Counted from the first letter of the stretch, positions 1-8,818 are shown. The stretch is DNA of 60,226 nucleotides from Bacillota bacterium (GCA_024679955.1 JAILCQ010000007.1:1-60226); one strand, 5' to 3'. Notes: generated by a model from the letters alone, not told the origin. Numbers and translations are program-made.

Positions 1-97
1 CCATCCCCTCATCTAAGGCCTGATGAGCCAGCTTGACTGCCAATTCATCATTCATGTCGACAATGGAATCTTTCATCTGTTCCAACAAATTACTCAT
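1..97 (-). CDS. Corrinoid (B12-binding) methyltransferase subunit, N-terminal fragment
   Basis: This is the first 32 codons of a leftward gene that runs out of the window. The reading begins MSNLLEQMKDSIVDMNDELA and continues with a stretch typical of the N-terminal helical domain (B12-binding-2) of MtbC/MttC/MtgC-type corrinoid proteins. Those proteins carry a methyl group from a methyltransferase to a corrinoid in one-carbon metabolism. The start is well supported by a GGAGGAAAG ribosome binding site 5 bases upstream. The gene diverges from the MerR-type regulator at 442, which may control it. The family call rests only on this short N-terminus; the cobalamin-binding motif lies outside the window. 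Confidence 0.6.
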   Translation of the reverse strand, partial: MSNLLEQMKDSIVDMNDELAVKLAHQALDEGM

Positions 98-441
98 GGT
101 TCTTTCCTCCTTTTTTTTAATTTGGCCTTGCGTTATTCCATTAATAATTGTATAATATTGAAAACCAGCTTCAGTTATAAAACAAACGTGAAAAAAATAT
201 ATCAGGAAAAACCGAATTATTTTTGGAATAACTCAACGCTTTTCTAGATTCTAAGTGCTTATCCATGGACTACGTCAAGGTACAAAATTTTCTGAATTTA
301 CAAATAAAGAAAATGTAGCTTTACCGTAGTGACTGGATACCCAAAAAAAGTAAACCATACTTCCTCTTTTATATATTACTCATATCAGTAATATATCTTA
401 TTTGCAAGAGAAGAATATGGCAACCGGATGGAGGGAAGCAT
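98..441. other. Divergent intergenic region between corrinoid protein and MerR regulator
   Basis: This A+T-rich spacer must hold the promoters of both divergent genes. It contains a perfect inverted repeat at 371-396 and the ribosome binding site GGAGGG just before 442. A TTGACG-like string occurs on the minus strand near 255-262, but I could not find a good -10 partner for it. I see no further gene. Confidence 0.5.
371..396. promoter_or_regulatory. Perfect inverted repeat, candidate MerR operator
   Basis: The arms ATATATTACT and AGTAATATAT are exact reverse complements separated by six bases. MerR-family proteins bind dyads in the spacer of target promoters. The site lies 46 bases before the MerR-like start codon and between the two divergent genes, so autoregulation or control of the corrinoid gene is plausible but inferred. 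Confidence 0.5.
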
Positions 442-1689
442 ATGAAAATCGGAAAAGTTGCTGAGAAATACAACTTAACAATAGCCACCATCCGTTATTA
501 TATTAATAACGGCTTGCTTGTTCCTGAGCAAAAAGGCACGCAGTACGATTTCGATCGAAGCTGCCTTGAAGATCTGGAGATGATCCTGCATCTCAAATCC
601 TTGTATTTTACCCTTCATGATATCCACGCGATACTTACCCTCAAGCGAATAAGCAATTTCAACGATCCCCGTCATATTGACGAGCTGCTGCAGTACTTTA
701 TTGCGCAGCAAGAAAGATTGAACGGGATCCATCAAGAAACCCAGGGCATTCTGGAGAATATCAACGCACAGATCAGCACTTTGCAGGAAAGGAAGGCGGA
801 ATTCACTGTAGATAAATATATCTGTAGCGGGATATCTTTAAGTTTTCTGCCTTTTCTTTGTTGTCCCAAATGCGGTGAAAACCTGAAGCTCCATGACGCT
901 ACTTTGGAAAACCAACAAATCATGAAAGGCGTTTTCCAATGTGATTGCGGCTATCAATTAAAAATAGAGAACGGCATTTTGATCGCGCCGCTGGAGGCCT
1001 ATGCGGAAGGCGATAAGCCGGATTTGGAATGCATGTATTATAATCTTTTGCCGCCGGATATGATGACGCTTTTCAAAAAATCCTACAATTGGTTATCATC
1101 GGAAATCGCCGCTTTGCCTCGGCAAGATGGAAGCCGCGTGGTCATGGAAACCCATATCAACAGTTATTTTTATCTGTTGACCAATTTTCCATCTCTGGAC
1201 GCCAATGATTTGTATATCATCGTCGATAACCACCCATCCGTTCTGCAAATGTACAAGACGATGATCGATAAAATGAATATCCATGCTAATATTTTGTATC
1301 TGGCCTGTAATACTTTAGAATATCCGCTGAAACGCCAATGCATAGACGTATACATAGATTTTTATGCGAGCAATGAATATGCTACCTTTCAGGAAGGCTG
1401 GCTGCATCAGCTCAGCTGGAAATATCTTAAACCCCGTCACCATTATCTCGGCACTTACTTTTATTTTCGTCCCAGCGCCAGATCCAGACAATTGCTGCTG
1501 GAAAAATATCCGACCGGCGATAAGAACAACTTTAATAAGAAATCCTTTATTTACCAATTGAAAGAACAGGAAATGAAACTGTGTAACGATATAGAAATCG
1601 GGACGGTGAGAAACAGCGGCAACAGCATGACTTTCCATATCCCCGGCGACGAATTGTCCCTCTACTCCTACCACTATATGGCAAGGTGA
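442..1689 (+). CDS. MerR-family regulator with zinc-ribbon and methyltransferase-like C-terminal region
   Basis: Residues 1-70 form a MerR winged-helix DNA-binding domain (opening MKIGKVAEKYNLTIATIRYY). A coiled-coil-like stretch follows at about 85-118. A four-cysteine ribbon comes next, with CPKC at 141-144 and CDCG at 167-170. The remaining ~240 residues resemble a class I methyltransferase fold (beta strands such as DLYIIVDNHP and DVYIDFYAS) without a clear glycine-rich SAM motif. At 415 residues it is far longer than a simple MerR protein. Regulators of this shape are known beside corrinoid methyltransferase genes in acetogenic Bacillota, which fits the divergent neighbour. The start has a GGAGGG site. 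DNA binding is secure; the ligand is unknown. Confidence 0.8.
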   Translation: MKIGKVAEKYNLTIATIRYYINNGLLVPEQKGTQYDFDRSCLEDLEMILHLKSLYFTLHDIHAILTLKRISNFNDPRHIDELLQYFIAQQERLNGIHQETQGILENINAQISTLQERKAEFTVDKYICSGISLSFLPFLCCPKCGENLKLHDATLENQQIMKGVFQCDCGYQLKIENGILIAPLEAYAEGDKPDLECMYYNLLPPDMMTLFKKSYNWLSSEIAALPRQDGSRVVMETHINSYFYLLTNFPSLDANDLYIIVDNHPSVLQMYKTMIDKMNIHANILYLACNTLEYPLKRQCIDVYIDFYASNEYATFQEGWLHQLSWKYLKPRHHYLGTYFYFRPSARSRQLLLEKYPTGDKNNFNKKSFIYQLKEQEMKLCNDIEIGTVRNSGNSMTFHIPGDELSLYSYHYMAR

Positions 1690-1712
1690 AGTATAGGTTA
1701 TGTTATAATGAA

Positions 1713-1775
1713 AAAACCTCCTGCATACGGCAAGGAGCGATCCGGCGACCGCTTCCCTGTGGTACAGGAGGTTTT
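1713..1775. repeat. Inverted repeat with 11-bp arms
   Basis: The arms AAAACCTCCTG (1713-1723) and CAGGAGGTTTT (1765-1775) pair perfectly across 41 bases. The structure lies directly after the MerR gene and could end its transcript. The right arm also supplies an AGGAGG ribosome binding site for the small toxin-like reading at 1779, so in that transcript it could sequester translation. Confidence 0.5.
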
Positions 1776-1778
1776 GTC

Positions 1779-1866
1779 ATGCATAAGAAGATATGAAGCT
1801 GTTGGCGTTTTGGTTTTGGTGATAGCGGCGGCAATGATCAAAAAAAGCCGCCGTCAGGCGGGTTTT
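1779..1866 (+). pseudogene. Possible decayed small holin-like (type I) toxin
   Basis: An AGGAGG site at 1766-1771 sits 7 bases before an ATG at 1779, but that frame stops after five codons. Shifting one base gives a tyrosine-glutamate-alanine start, a hydrophobic stretch (YEAVGVLVLVIAAAMIKKS) and a basic end. That is the plan of the roughly 30-residue putative holin-like toxins common in Bacillota. A hairpin (CCGCC/GGCGG, 1848-1861) followed by TTTT comes directly after, with no stop codon before it. I read this as a remnant carrying an indel. The evidence is composition and layout only. Confidence 0.3.
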
Positions 1867-1900
1867 GGTGAATGCCCTTCCCTGCCCCAGCGGCGGCAGC

Positions 1901-2839
1901 CTATAATATCCCCTTTTCCACAATCCCGTAATCCGGGCGTTCGCTTTTGTCCCGTACGTCCCATAAAACCGTGGCGTAGCAGGAATCCGTGATCTCCTGC
2001 AAACGTCCGTCCCCGTCCGCATGGGCCTGCAGCCAGGCAAGGATCTTCGCCGCGTTCTCCCGGTTGCGCTCCTCTTCGGGCAGCATATGCTCCATCATGA
2101 AGGCGGTATATTCGTCGTCGGCTTCCACAAATACTTGCTGACGCCGGGTATCATAGCTGGTTTCCGGATTGTAGCCCATCAAAAACAAAATATTGAACAG
2201 GGCGTAAAACCATCTGCCGCTCCATTGCAGCGGCATTTCCCGGCCGAAAACCTCCCGGGTGATCTGCTGCCGCAGGCGATTGCGTCCGCTCAAATGGGTG
2301 ACGCTGCAGCACCAGGCGCGGCTCATTTCCATCTGCTTGACGATCCCTTCCACGCCGTGAACGGCAGGTGTCATGGAGCTGAATGCCAAATCGAAGGCGG
2401 CTTTGTAGCCTTCCTTTTCTATATCCAGGGCCTGGAAATCGCAGGCGCGCAGGGAGGCATTGTTCAGCCCCTGCTTGCGAATATGCTCCATACCGTGGGC
2501 CACCATTTTTTCCGAAATATCCAGGCCCAGGACGCTGCGGCTCACTTTGGCAAAGGCCGCCACAAAGCGGCCCGGCCCGCAGCCGATGTCCACCACATCG
2601 TAGCTGTCGTTCAAAATGCCCCGCTGCCGCAAAAGCTGGACGGCGCTTTGCACCCGCCCGTCGCCTTTGCGCCGGTTGGCCCGTTCCTTTTGCCAGAATT
2701 CGGCTCGTTGATTCCATTTTCTCATGGAAACATCCGGCGCCTCCGGCAAACGGGCCTCCTGCAATTGCAAAAAATACTGCAGATCCGCCAGATTGGCGGT
2801 TGGCAGATAGCGCTTGTCTATTTTATCCAAAGGATCCAT
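1901..2839 (-). CDS. Class I SAM-dependent methyltransferase
   Basis: This 312-residue protein carries the SAM-binding glycine motif VVDIGCGPGRF at about residues 82-92, followed by the acidic strand end LGLDIS about 20 residues later, so it is a class I methyltransferase. The substrate cannot be told. The N-terminal 80 residues, rich in W, R and K, may contribute to substrate choice. The gene begins 3 bases after the stop of the upstream NTPase gene, so the two form one leftward operon. Pairs of this kind sit close to molybdo-enzyme maturation genes in some anaerobes, and an XdhC-like gene lies divergently just upstream. Confidence 0.8.
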   Translation of the reverse strand: MDPLDKIDKRYLPTANLADLQYFLQLQEARLPEAPDVSMRKWNQRAEFWQKERANRRKGDGRVQSAVQLLRQRGILNDSYDVVDIGCGPGRFVAAFAKVSRSVLGLDISEKMVAHGMEHIRKQGLNNASLRACDFQALDIEKEGYKAAFDLAFSSMTPAVHGVEGIVKQMEMSRAWCCSVTHLSGRNRLRQQITREVFGREMPLQWSGRWFYALFNILFLMGYNPETSYDTRRQQVFVEADDEYTAFMMEHMLPEEERNRENAAKILAWLQAHADGDGRLQEITDSCYATVLWDVRDKSERPDYGIVEKGIL

Positions 2840-2842
2840 AGT

Positions 2843-3397
2843 TCAACCGTCCTTCCCGCCGGCGGCGGCAGACTCCAGTTGCACGCGCATAAAGTCCAAC
2901 ACCTGGCCGAACAGCTCGTCCCTGTTTTCGGCAGTAATGGAAAAACAACGGCAATTCGGATGGCTTCTCACCTGTTCCAAAAAGGCAAAGCCTGTATTGT
3001 TTTTGACCGCGGCGATCACCGGGACATCTCCCTCCAGCCGGGAGAAAATAGCCTGACAAAAGGCCTGCTCTTTGGCCTCCATAAAGCCGATCTCGTCAAA
3101 AACCAGGACGCCTTCCCGGGGTACGGGGCGCAGGATATGGGCGGCGTAGCGATGAAAAACGCCGGGTACGGTGGTAAATCCTTTCGCACTGCAATACCCC
3201 ACCAGGTTTTCCGCCGTATGAAAGCGTGGCTTCCCCGGAAGATAAATATAAACCGGCTCCCGCCCCTGTTCATCGGCAAACTCCGTTTCTTTTTTGGTTT
3301 GAAATCCGCATACCGGCCGCCCCAATTCCGCTAGGACACGGTCGATCAAAGTCGTTTTCCCCACATGACGGGGACCGACGATCAATGCATGGGTCAT
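2843..3397 (-). CDS. Nucleoside-triphosphatase-like P-loop protein (NTPase_1/THEP1 type)
   Basis: The 184-residue product opens with a Walker A motif (GPRHVGKTT, residues 8-16) and has a Walker B-like strand VLVFDEIGFME near residue 100. This layout and length match the THEP1/NTPase_1 family of small nucleoside triphosphatases, which are related to MobB-type P-loop proteins. An AAGGAG site precedes the start. It is the first gene of the operon with the methyltransferase at 1901-2839. The true substrate is unknown. A role in molybdenum-enzyme or cofactor handling is only suggested by the divergent XdhC-like gene. Confidence 0.75.
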   Translation of the reverse strand: MTHALIVGPRHVGKTTLIDRVLAELGRPVCGFQTKKETEFADEQGREPVYIYLPGKPRFHTAENLVGYCSAKGFTTVPGVFHRYAAHILRPVPREGVLVFDEIGFMEAKEQAFCQAIFSRLEGDVPVIAAVKNNTGFAFLEQVRSHPNCRCFSITAENRDELFGQVLDFMRVQLESAAAGGKDG

Positions 3398-3822
3398 AAT
3401 AGACTCCTTATAATGATAATCTTAACGAAAGAATAATAGTGTAAACGACTGCATAATAAAAAAACAAACGCCAGAAAACTCATTTTTATTTTTTCTGCGA
3501 AATGATCGCTTTTCAAGGCAGGTGTTCTTGACAAATCCCTGCCATGATGCGAAAATATAAGCGTATTTCATAATAATCTATAAAGCGATCCGCCAATGAT
3601 AGCAATTCGCCTTTGCAAAGTATAACAAAAGCCCGACTGGATGTCAACGCTTGCCGCTTACAAAACCGCAGAAAACCGGGTTTGCGGCAACAATGACGTC
3701 CGTCATAACAATCATGGCAGTTTCTGCGGAAGCGGATGATCATCTGCGGCAAATGTTTCAACAGCACTTCTTAATACGAAAAGAAATCATAAAAACCAAT
3801 ACACTATTGAAAGGAAACGGAT
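3398..3822. other. Divergent intergenic region, no gene recognised
   Basis: This 425-base spacer separates the leftward NTPase operon from the rightward XdhC-like gene. It contains a short dyad, ATGAC/GTCAT, around 3693-3706. Short open frames here have no ribosome binding site and no recognisable product. I see no riboswitch fold. Confidence 0.4.
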
Positions 3823-4857
3823 ATGAACGCTATATTTGCAAAAATGATTTATGAATTGGAAGAAAACCGCGACGTGGCCTTGGTCACCATCATTGCCCAG
3901 GAAGGTTCTTCTCCCAGAGGGATCGGCGCGCAAATGCTGGTGAAAAGCGACGGCAGCGTCACCGGCAGCGTCGGCGGCGGCGCTGTGGAAAAGCGTTGCC
4001 AGGAGCTGGCGCTGCAATGCATACAGAATAAAAACTGGAAAATCCGGGAGTTTGCTCTGCGTCAAAACGAGACGGCCAGCATCGGCATGGTCTGCGGCGG
4101 AGACGTAACCGCCTTTGTGCAGTATGCCGGCGCGGCGCAAAAAGAATGGCGGGAACTGGCCAAAAAGCTGCTGACGATTTTTGCGGCCCATCAATCCGGC
4201 TGGCTGGCGCTGCATTTGGATGGCAGCGTGCCGGCGGTTATCGATGAAAACGGCAATACCGTCTTCGGACAACTGGAAGGGGCCGTCCCCGCCCTTGACC
4301 GTAAAACCTATGTCAAAACAGAGAATATGTTTTACATGCCGCTGCCGGTGCGGGATCGCGCCCTGCTGTTTGGCGGCGGTCATTGCACGCAAGCCCTGGC
4401 CATGGTGCTGGCAAAAGTTGGTTTCCGCGTGGTGGTCGTGGACAACCGGCCAGAATATGCCGACCCGGCGCTTTTCCCGGAAGCGGAAAGCGTTATTTGC
4501 GGCGACTATTGCCATATCGCCGATTATTTGACTGTTGAGCCCGCAGATTATGTGGTGATCATGACCCACGGCCATGTCCATGATTTGGATGTGCAGGAAC
4601 AAGTGCTGCGGCATCCCCCTTACTATGTGGGCGTGATCGGCTCCAAAAGTAAAAAGGATTTCGTCAATAGCAAATTGAGAGAATTGGGCATCCCGGATGA
4701 AGTGATCGCTACCGTCCACTCCCCCATCGGCACGGCCATCAAAGCGGTCACCCCGGAGGAAATCGCCGTCAGCATCGCCGGAGAAATGATATATGAAAGA
4801 GCGTTGCTGCGGGAATCCTGCGGGATCACCTTCCATGGCTGCCCCATGCACGGATAA
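3823..4857 (+). CDS. XdhC/CoxI-family molybdo-enzyme maturation protein
   Basis: The 344-residue protein has both halves of the XdhC family. The N-terminal half has EGSSPRGIGAQMLV and a GSVGGGAVE glycine motif (about residues 27-60). The C-terminal half is Rossmann-like, with LLFGGGHCTQALA, VVVVDNRPEYA and the conserved VGVIGSKSKK. XdhC proteins insert or sulfurate the molybdenum cofactor of xanthine-dehydrogenase-type hydroxylases. No hydroxylase gene is visible in the window. An AAAGGAAAC site precedes the ATG. A terminator hairpin follows at 4918. Confidence 0.88.
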   Translation: MNAIFAKMIYELEENRDVALVTIIAQEGSSPRGIGAQMLVKSDGSVTGSVGGGAVEKRCQELALQCIQNKNWKIREFALRQNETASIGMVCGGDVTAFVQYAGAAQKEWRELAKKLLTIFAAHQSGWLALHLDGSVPAVIDENGNTVFGQLEGAVPALDRKTYVKTENMFYMPLPVRDRALLFGGGHCTQALAMVLAKVGFRVVVVDNRPEYADPALFPEAESVICGDYCHIADYLTVEPADYVVIMTHGHVHDLDVQEQVLRHPPYYVGVIGSKSKKDFVNSKLRELGIPDEVIATVHSPIGTAIKAVTPEEIAVSIAGEMIYERALLRESCGITFHGCPMHG

Positions 4858-4917
4858 TCGCCGGCCGCGAAACGGACCGGCATACGAACAAAAGGATCGA
4901 ATAAGGATCGAAAAAGA

Positions 4918-4965
4918 AACCGAGGTATTCATGCACGGTCAGGCAATATACCCCGGTTTTTTTAT
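4918..4965 (+). terminator. Intrinsic terminator after the XdhC-like gene
   Basis: AACCG-A-GGTAT (4918-4928) pairs with ATACC-C-CGGTT (4948-4958) with one mismatch, and the stem is followed by a run of T. Confidence 0.75.
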
Positions 4966-5040
4966 TTGTTTTTTGCGCGATAAAGTGATGCTGCCGGCGT
5001 TCCGTTCTTTTGAAAGAAACGCTTTCCGATCCGCAAACCA

Positions 5041-5343
5041 TCATTCTCTTTTCTTATCTTCCTTTTTCTCCATGGAGGAACCGATGAACAGTCCCAGCGC
5101 CATCCCCAGCATCATACCCAGGCCAACATTGACATGGAGCGCCGTGGCCATGGCGACGCCGAAGCATATGCCCAGAGACATGCCTTCGGAGCCGTAGTCC
5201 TGGTTCTTCCCCTTATCTTTTTTATGGCTGGCGTTCCTGGCAAAGAATACGGCCAGCAAAAGCCCAATGGCAATCCATGGCAATGCCGCGCTGATAAAAG
5301 CAAACATATCATCCATACTATTATAATTATTATTATCTATCAC
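5041..5343 (-). CDS. Small membrane protein of unknown function
   Basis: This 100-residue product has a hydrophobic helix at about residues 14-34 (FISAALPWIAIGLLLAVFFA). A basic loop follows, then a second glycine- and methionine-rich hydrophobic segment at about 56-88 (with GLGMMLGMALGLFIGSS). The tail is highly charged (MEKKEDKKRE). The start is a GTG without a strong ribosome binding site; an ATG nine codons later is an alternative. I do not recognise the family. Confidence 0.65.
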   Translation of the reverse strand: MIDNNNYNSMDDMFAFISAALPWIAIGLLLAVFFARNASHKKDKGKNQDYGSEGMSLGICFGVAMATALHVNVGLGMMLGMALGLFIGSSMEKKEDKKRE

Positions 5344-5505
5344 TTGCTAAAGACTATATTATCTGCTAAACTGATTATGAACTAACGGGCTTATTCTTGT
5401 AAAAAACAGGTCAACACTATATTGTTTCAGGTTTTTATCTGAAGTGCAGCCAATGCGTATAGGCAGGAATAGGGCCGGAATAAAGAAAGGATAAGGAGGA
5501 AAATC

Positions 5506-5859
5506 ATGATGAAAAAATCGAACACCGGCATCCGGCTGGTGGCGATCCTGATCGTTCTACTCATGCTCTTCGCGGCGATGCCGATCACGGCGCTGGCGGC
5601 CTCCGGCGGCAGAACACTGACATACGGCGATTATGTTTTTACCAAAGTGTCAAACCCTTCTACCGTTTCCGGCGAAGCCGACGGCATCAATACCGATGAT
5701 ATCACCGGATACCCGGCCAACCGCCTGAACAGCTATGCCTGGGCGGTAGGCTACCCGCGGGGACAGCATTTATATCGGCACAAACCGCACCTTGTTCGGC
5801 TCTGCGCTGAATGCGGTGGCCAAGGTTATCCATGCACAAAACCCGAATATCACAAATGA
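5506..5859 (+). pseudogene. Signal-peptide N-terminus of the SLH propeller protein, separated by a frameshift
   Basis: A strong AAGGAGG site precedes ATGATG. The product has a classical signal peptide (hydrophobic LVAILIVLLMLFAAMPITAL, cleavage near ALAAS). It continues as a mature N-terminus up to NRLNSYAWAV at about 5746. Beyond that this frame turns into unrelated sequence. Skipping one base in GTAGGCT (5746-5752) joins it smoothly to the next frame (ATRGDSIYIGTNRTLFGSA), which leads into the reading starting at 5792. The two therefore look like one gene with a one-base insertion, whether natural, programmed or an assembly error. Confidence 0.7.
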
Positions 5860-8752
5860 ACAACTGGGCAATGTCATCGGTTTTATTTCCGGCGGCGAGG
5901 TGCCGGTCAATCTTGAGGATGAAGATTATATCCCGCAAATCATCAAATTCGACATGGTAAACAACACTACAGAAGTTATCTATCGTCCCCAAACCATCCA
6001 AGGCGACGACGGCAAGCTCTACTATACGGATAAAGATGGAAACATGGTACCCCAGGCGGACGTTTCCTCGGAGACAGCGTCCTTTCGCTCTGTTGTAGAA
6101 TTTAACGGCAATCTCTACTTCGGCTCCTTGGGTGTAAATATGCTGCAGCTGGTTCGCATAAATGAAAACGACGAGGCCGACGTGGTATATCAGACCATAG
6201 CCAGCGCCAGCAGCCTGCGGGCAGGCTGTATATATGACGACGGCGACGGCGATACCGTATACTTCGGAGGGCAGGACGCCACCTATCGGACATGGCGCGC
6301 CTATTTGCAGGCTCATGCCGGCGAGCCCCGGCCGCTGCCTATCGTCATTCGCCGCCTGGATCCGCAAACGGCAGGCAGCGAACAGGAAGACTGGAACGGC
6401 GTCGTGGCAGATTTCCGTGATTTCGGCGAATATGCTTATGCCAGCGTTTATGTTTCAGGCGGCGGCAACGTCTGGGATCTTTGCAGCTATAACGGCAAAC
6501 TGTATCTTATCCTTGCTTATGACGAAGGTTGGGCCATGTTCCGCGGCGAGAAGGGTGGAGACGCTCCTAACGATTTCGGCTGGACCTGGACGGAGATCGT
6601 CGGCGATCAGGGCAAATACCCGCTGGCCATGGACGAAGAGGTCGGCAGGCTGAACCGGCAGTATGCAAAAGAGTACGGCTGCAGTGAGTTTGCCCCTATG
6701 CTCAATGGCACGGGGCTGCTGGAATCCACGGCAACGCCCTATATTTATAACGACAAGATGTATATCGGTACCTTCGACAACGCCACAATGATACAAACCC
6801 AGACCGTTGTCAAAGCGCTGGCCAAGCTTCAGGCGCTGATGAACTATGAAGAAAGCGGCAGTACCGGCCCGACTTTGGCGCAGATCTTTGCCCCCATATA
6901 CGAAGTGCTTACCCATCCGCAGCATATTTGGGTCATGGATGAAGAAGAAAACATAACCGCCGTTTCAGAGGCAAATGCGCTGCTGGATGGCACCACCAAC
7001 GATTATGTCTGGCGCTTCATAGAGCATGACGGAAAGCTTTATGCCGGTACTTTTGACTCAGCAACGGCGTACACCTATTTTCTGAATTTCCCCCTGCCCA
7101 ACCTGGGCAATCTGCTGGAGAAAAACGGTTTTGTCATACCGGATGAAGTCCAATCGCTGCTGAACGGGGATAGCATCCTTCTGCCGGCGACCGGCAAGGC
7201 CAACCGTCTGTTAGCCGCGGAGCCTCTACTTGCCGTTAGCGAAGAGCCTCTGCTCGCCGTTAGCGAAGAGACGCAAGAGGCGGAGGCGCTGCTCGCTGCG
7301 GCGACCGACGCTTTCAACTGCCTGAACGCTTTTCAGAACAACGAAGCGGACGTAGAGGATCTGCTGCAGGAAATGACAGCCCTTGCCGGGGCCCGCGAGG
7401 AATTTGCGGAGAACAACAGCAAAAAGGCCTCCCCTGCCCGGCGCGGAGCCGGTCCGCTTGAAGCCCTCCCCGTCAACGACTCTCTGATTCCCCAGGATAT
7501 GCTGGACAACATAGACTGGCTGCTGCAAACCATCGATATAGAAGGCCTGCGTTACTGGGCGGCCGCAAGAGAAATCGTCAACCGTGCCGGCAGCGGCTTT
7601 GATATTCTGGTCAGCGAAGACGGCGACACCTGGGAACGGATCGTAGACGACGGTTTGCGGGATCCCTACAACTACGGCGCCAGAACCTTCACCGAATATG
7701 ACGGCGAAGTGTATGTAGGCACGGCAAACCCCTATTACGGCGCGCAGCTGTGGCAGATTTCTGAAGCGGAAGACGCCGACGATTACAGCATAACGGTGAT
7801 CAACGGCGTCGCCGATGCGGAAAGAGCCGCTGCCGGCGATACCGTCACCGTCACCGCGGACAGGATAAGCGGGTATACCTTCCGCTCTTGGCAAGTGCTG
7901 AGCGGCGATGTAACGCTGGCAGACAGCACGGCCAGAACCACGACATTCGTCATGCCTGCCGGAAACGTGACGCTGATGGCGACCTATACGAAAAACAGCT
8001 ACGGCGGAAGCTCGGATTCCCAGGATGATTCCCATATCCATACTTATGGCGATTGGCGATCCGACGCCAACTACCACTGGAAAGAATGCCGGGACAACGA
8101 CGGCGCCGTCAAGGATAAGGCCGCGCATGTGGATGCCGACAAGGATAACAAATGCGACGTCTGCGGTTATGCCATGGGCGATGGGGAGCATGCCTGCACT
8201 TTGCCTTTTACGGACGTGAAACCCACCGACTGGTTCCATGACGACGTACATTATGTCTTTGAAAACGGCCTCATGGAAGGTATTCACGCCACGCAATTTG
8301 CGCCCAACGCCTATACCACCCGGGCCATGATCGTGACCATCCTCTACCGTCTGGAGAATCAGCCGGCAGTCAGCGGAACCAATCCCTTCCGCGATGTGGC
8401 GGAGGGCCAATGGTACGCCAAAGCCATCGCCTGGGCGCAGCAGCATGATATCGTCAAAGGTTACAGCGCAACAGAATTCGGCCCCAACGATAACATCACC
8501 CGGGAACAGATGGCGGCGATCCTCTATCGCTACGCGCAGTATAAAGGCAAAGGCTTCAGCGGCGCCTGGATGTTCCGGCTGGATTATGAGGACGCGGACA
8601 GTATCAGCCAATATGCCAACGAAGCCATGCATTGGTGCGTAATGAACGGACTGATGGAAGGCGTTGGCAACGGCCGCCTGGATCCTCAGGGCAAAGCCAC
8701 CCGGGCGCAGGTCGCGGCTATACTCCATCGTTTTTGCGAAAACATTAAGTGA
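5792..8752 (+). CDS. Secreted propeller-like S-layer-anchored protein (body of a frameshifted gene)
   Basis: About 986 residues lie in frame from a TTG at 5792 that has no ribosome binding site. Translation presumably begins at 5506 and crosses the frameshift near 5748. The body has repeated Y-x-GT motifs (NLYFGSLG, KMYIGTFD, KLYAGTFD, EVYVGTAN) suggesting a beta-propeller. A divergent InlB-like repeat follows near residues 668-730, ending FVMPAGNVTLMATY. Then comes a Cys-containing HTYGDW/KCDVCGYAM segment. Three SLH domains occupy about residues 805-986, which should bind secondary cell-wall polymer. The ligand is unknown. The gene ends at a strong bidirectional terminator. Confidence 0.8.
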   Translation: MFGSALNAVAKVIHAQNPNITNEQLGNVIGFISGGEVPVNLEDEDYIPQIIKFDMVNNTTEVIYRPQTIQGDDGKLYYTDKDGNMVPQADVSSETASFRSVVEFNGNLYFGSLGVNMLQLVRINENDEADVVYQTIASASSLRAGCIYDDGDGDTVYFGGQDATYRTWRAYLQAHAGEPRPLPIVIRRLDPQTAGSEQEDWNGVVADFRDFGEYAYASVYVSGGGNVWDLCSYNGKLYLILAYDEGWAMFRGEKGGDAPNDFGWTWTEIVGDQGKYPLAMDEEVGRLNRQYAKEYGCSEFAPMLNGTGLLESTATPYIYNDKMYIGTFDNATMIQTQTVVKALAKLQALMNYEESGSTGPTLAQIFAPIYEVLTHPQHIWVMDEEENITAVSEANALLDGTTNDYVWRFIEHDGKLYAGTFDSATAYTYFLNFPLPNLGNLLEKNGFVIPDEVQSLLNGDSILLPATGKANRLLAAEPLLAVSEEPLLAVSEETQEAEALLAAATDAFNCLNAFQNNEADVEDLLQEMTALAGAREEFAENNSKKASPARRGAGPLEALPVNDSLIPQDMLDNIDWLLQTIDIEGLRYWAAAREIVNRAGSGFDILVSEDGDTWERIVDDGLRDPYNYGARTFTEYDGEVYVGTANPYYGAQLWQISEAEDADDYSITVINGVADAERAAAGDTVTVTADRISGYTFRSWQVLSGDVTLADSTARTTTFVMPAGNVTLMATYTKNSYGGSSDSQDDSHIHTYGDWRSDANYHWKECRDNDGAVKDKAAHVDADKDNKCDVCGYAMGDGEHACTLPFTDVKPTDWFHDDVHYVFENGLMEGIHATQFAPNAYTTRAMIVTILYRLENQPAVSGTNPFRDVAEGQWYAKAIAWAQQHDIVKGYSATEFGPNDNITREQMAAILYRYAQYKGKGFSGAWMFRLDYEDADSISQYANEAMHWCVMNGLMEGVGNGRLDPQGKATRAQVAAILHRFCENIK
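7220..7267 (+). repeat. 24-bp tandem duplication inside the SLH propeller gene
   Basis: Two adjacent 24-base units (7220-7243 and 7244-7267) differ at two positions and encode the doubled peptide EPLLAVSE. The duplication preserves the frame. Confidence 0.8.
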
Positions 8753-8784
8753 TTTCCATAACAAAAGCGCTATAAAAAATCTAC

Positions 8785-8818
8785 GAGGGGCGACGCAAAC
8801 GTCGCCCCTCCTGCTTTT
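8785..8818. terminator. Terminator between convergent genes
   Basis: GAGGGGCGACG (8785-8795) and CGTCGCCCCTC (8800-8810) form an 11-bp stem with a CAAA loop, followed by CTGCTTTT. It ends the SLH gene transcript and may also stop the leftward CDF gene. Confidence 0.8.

Noticed and set aside
3513-3767. 84-codon minus-strand frame in the XdhC upstream region
   Set aside because: It has no ribosome binding site and an unnatural composition rich in Cys and Arg, and it overlaps the expected promoter region.
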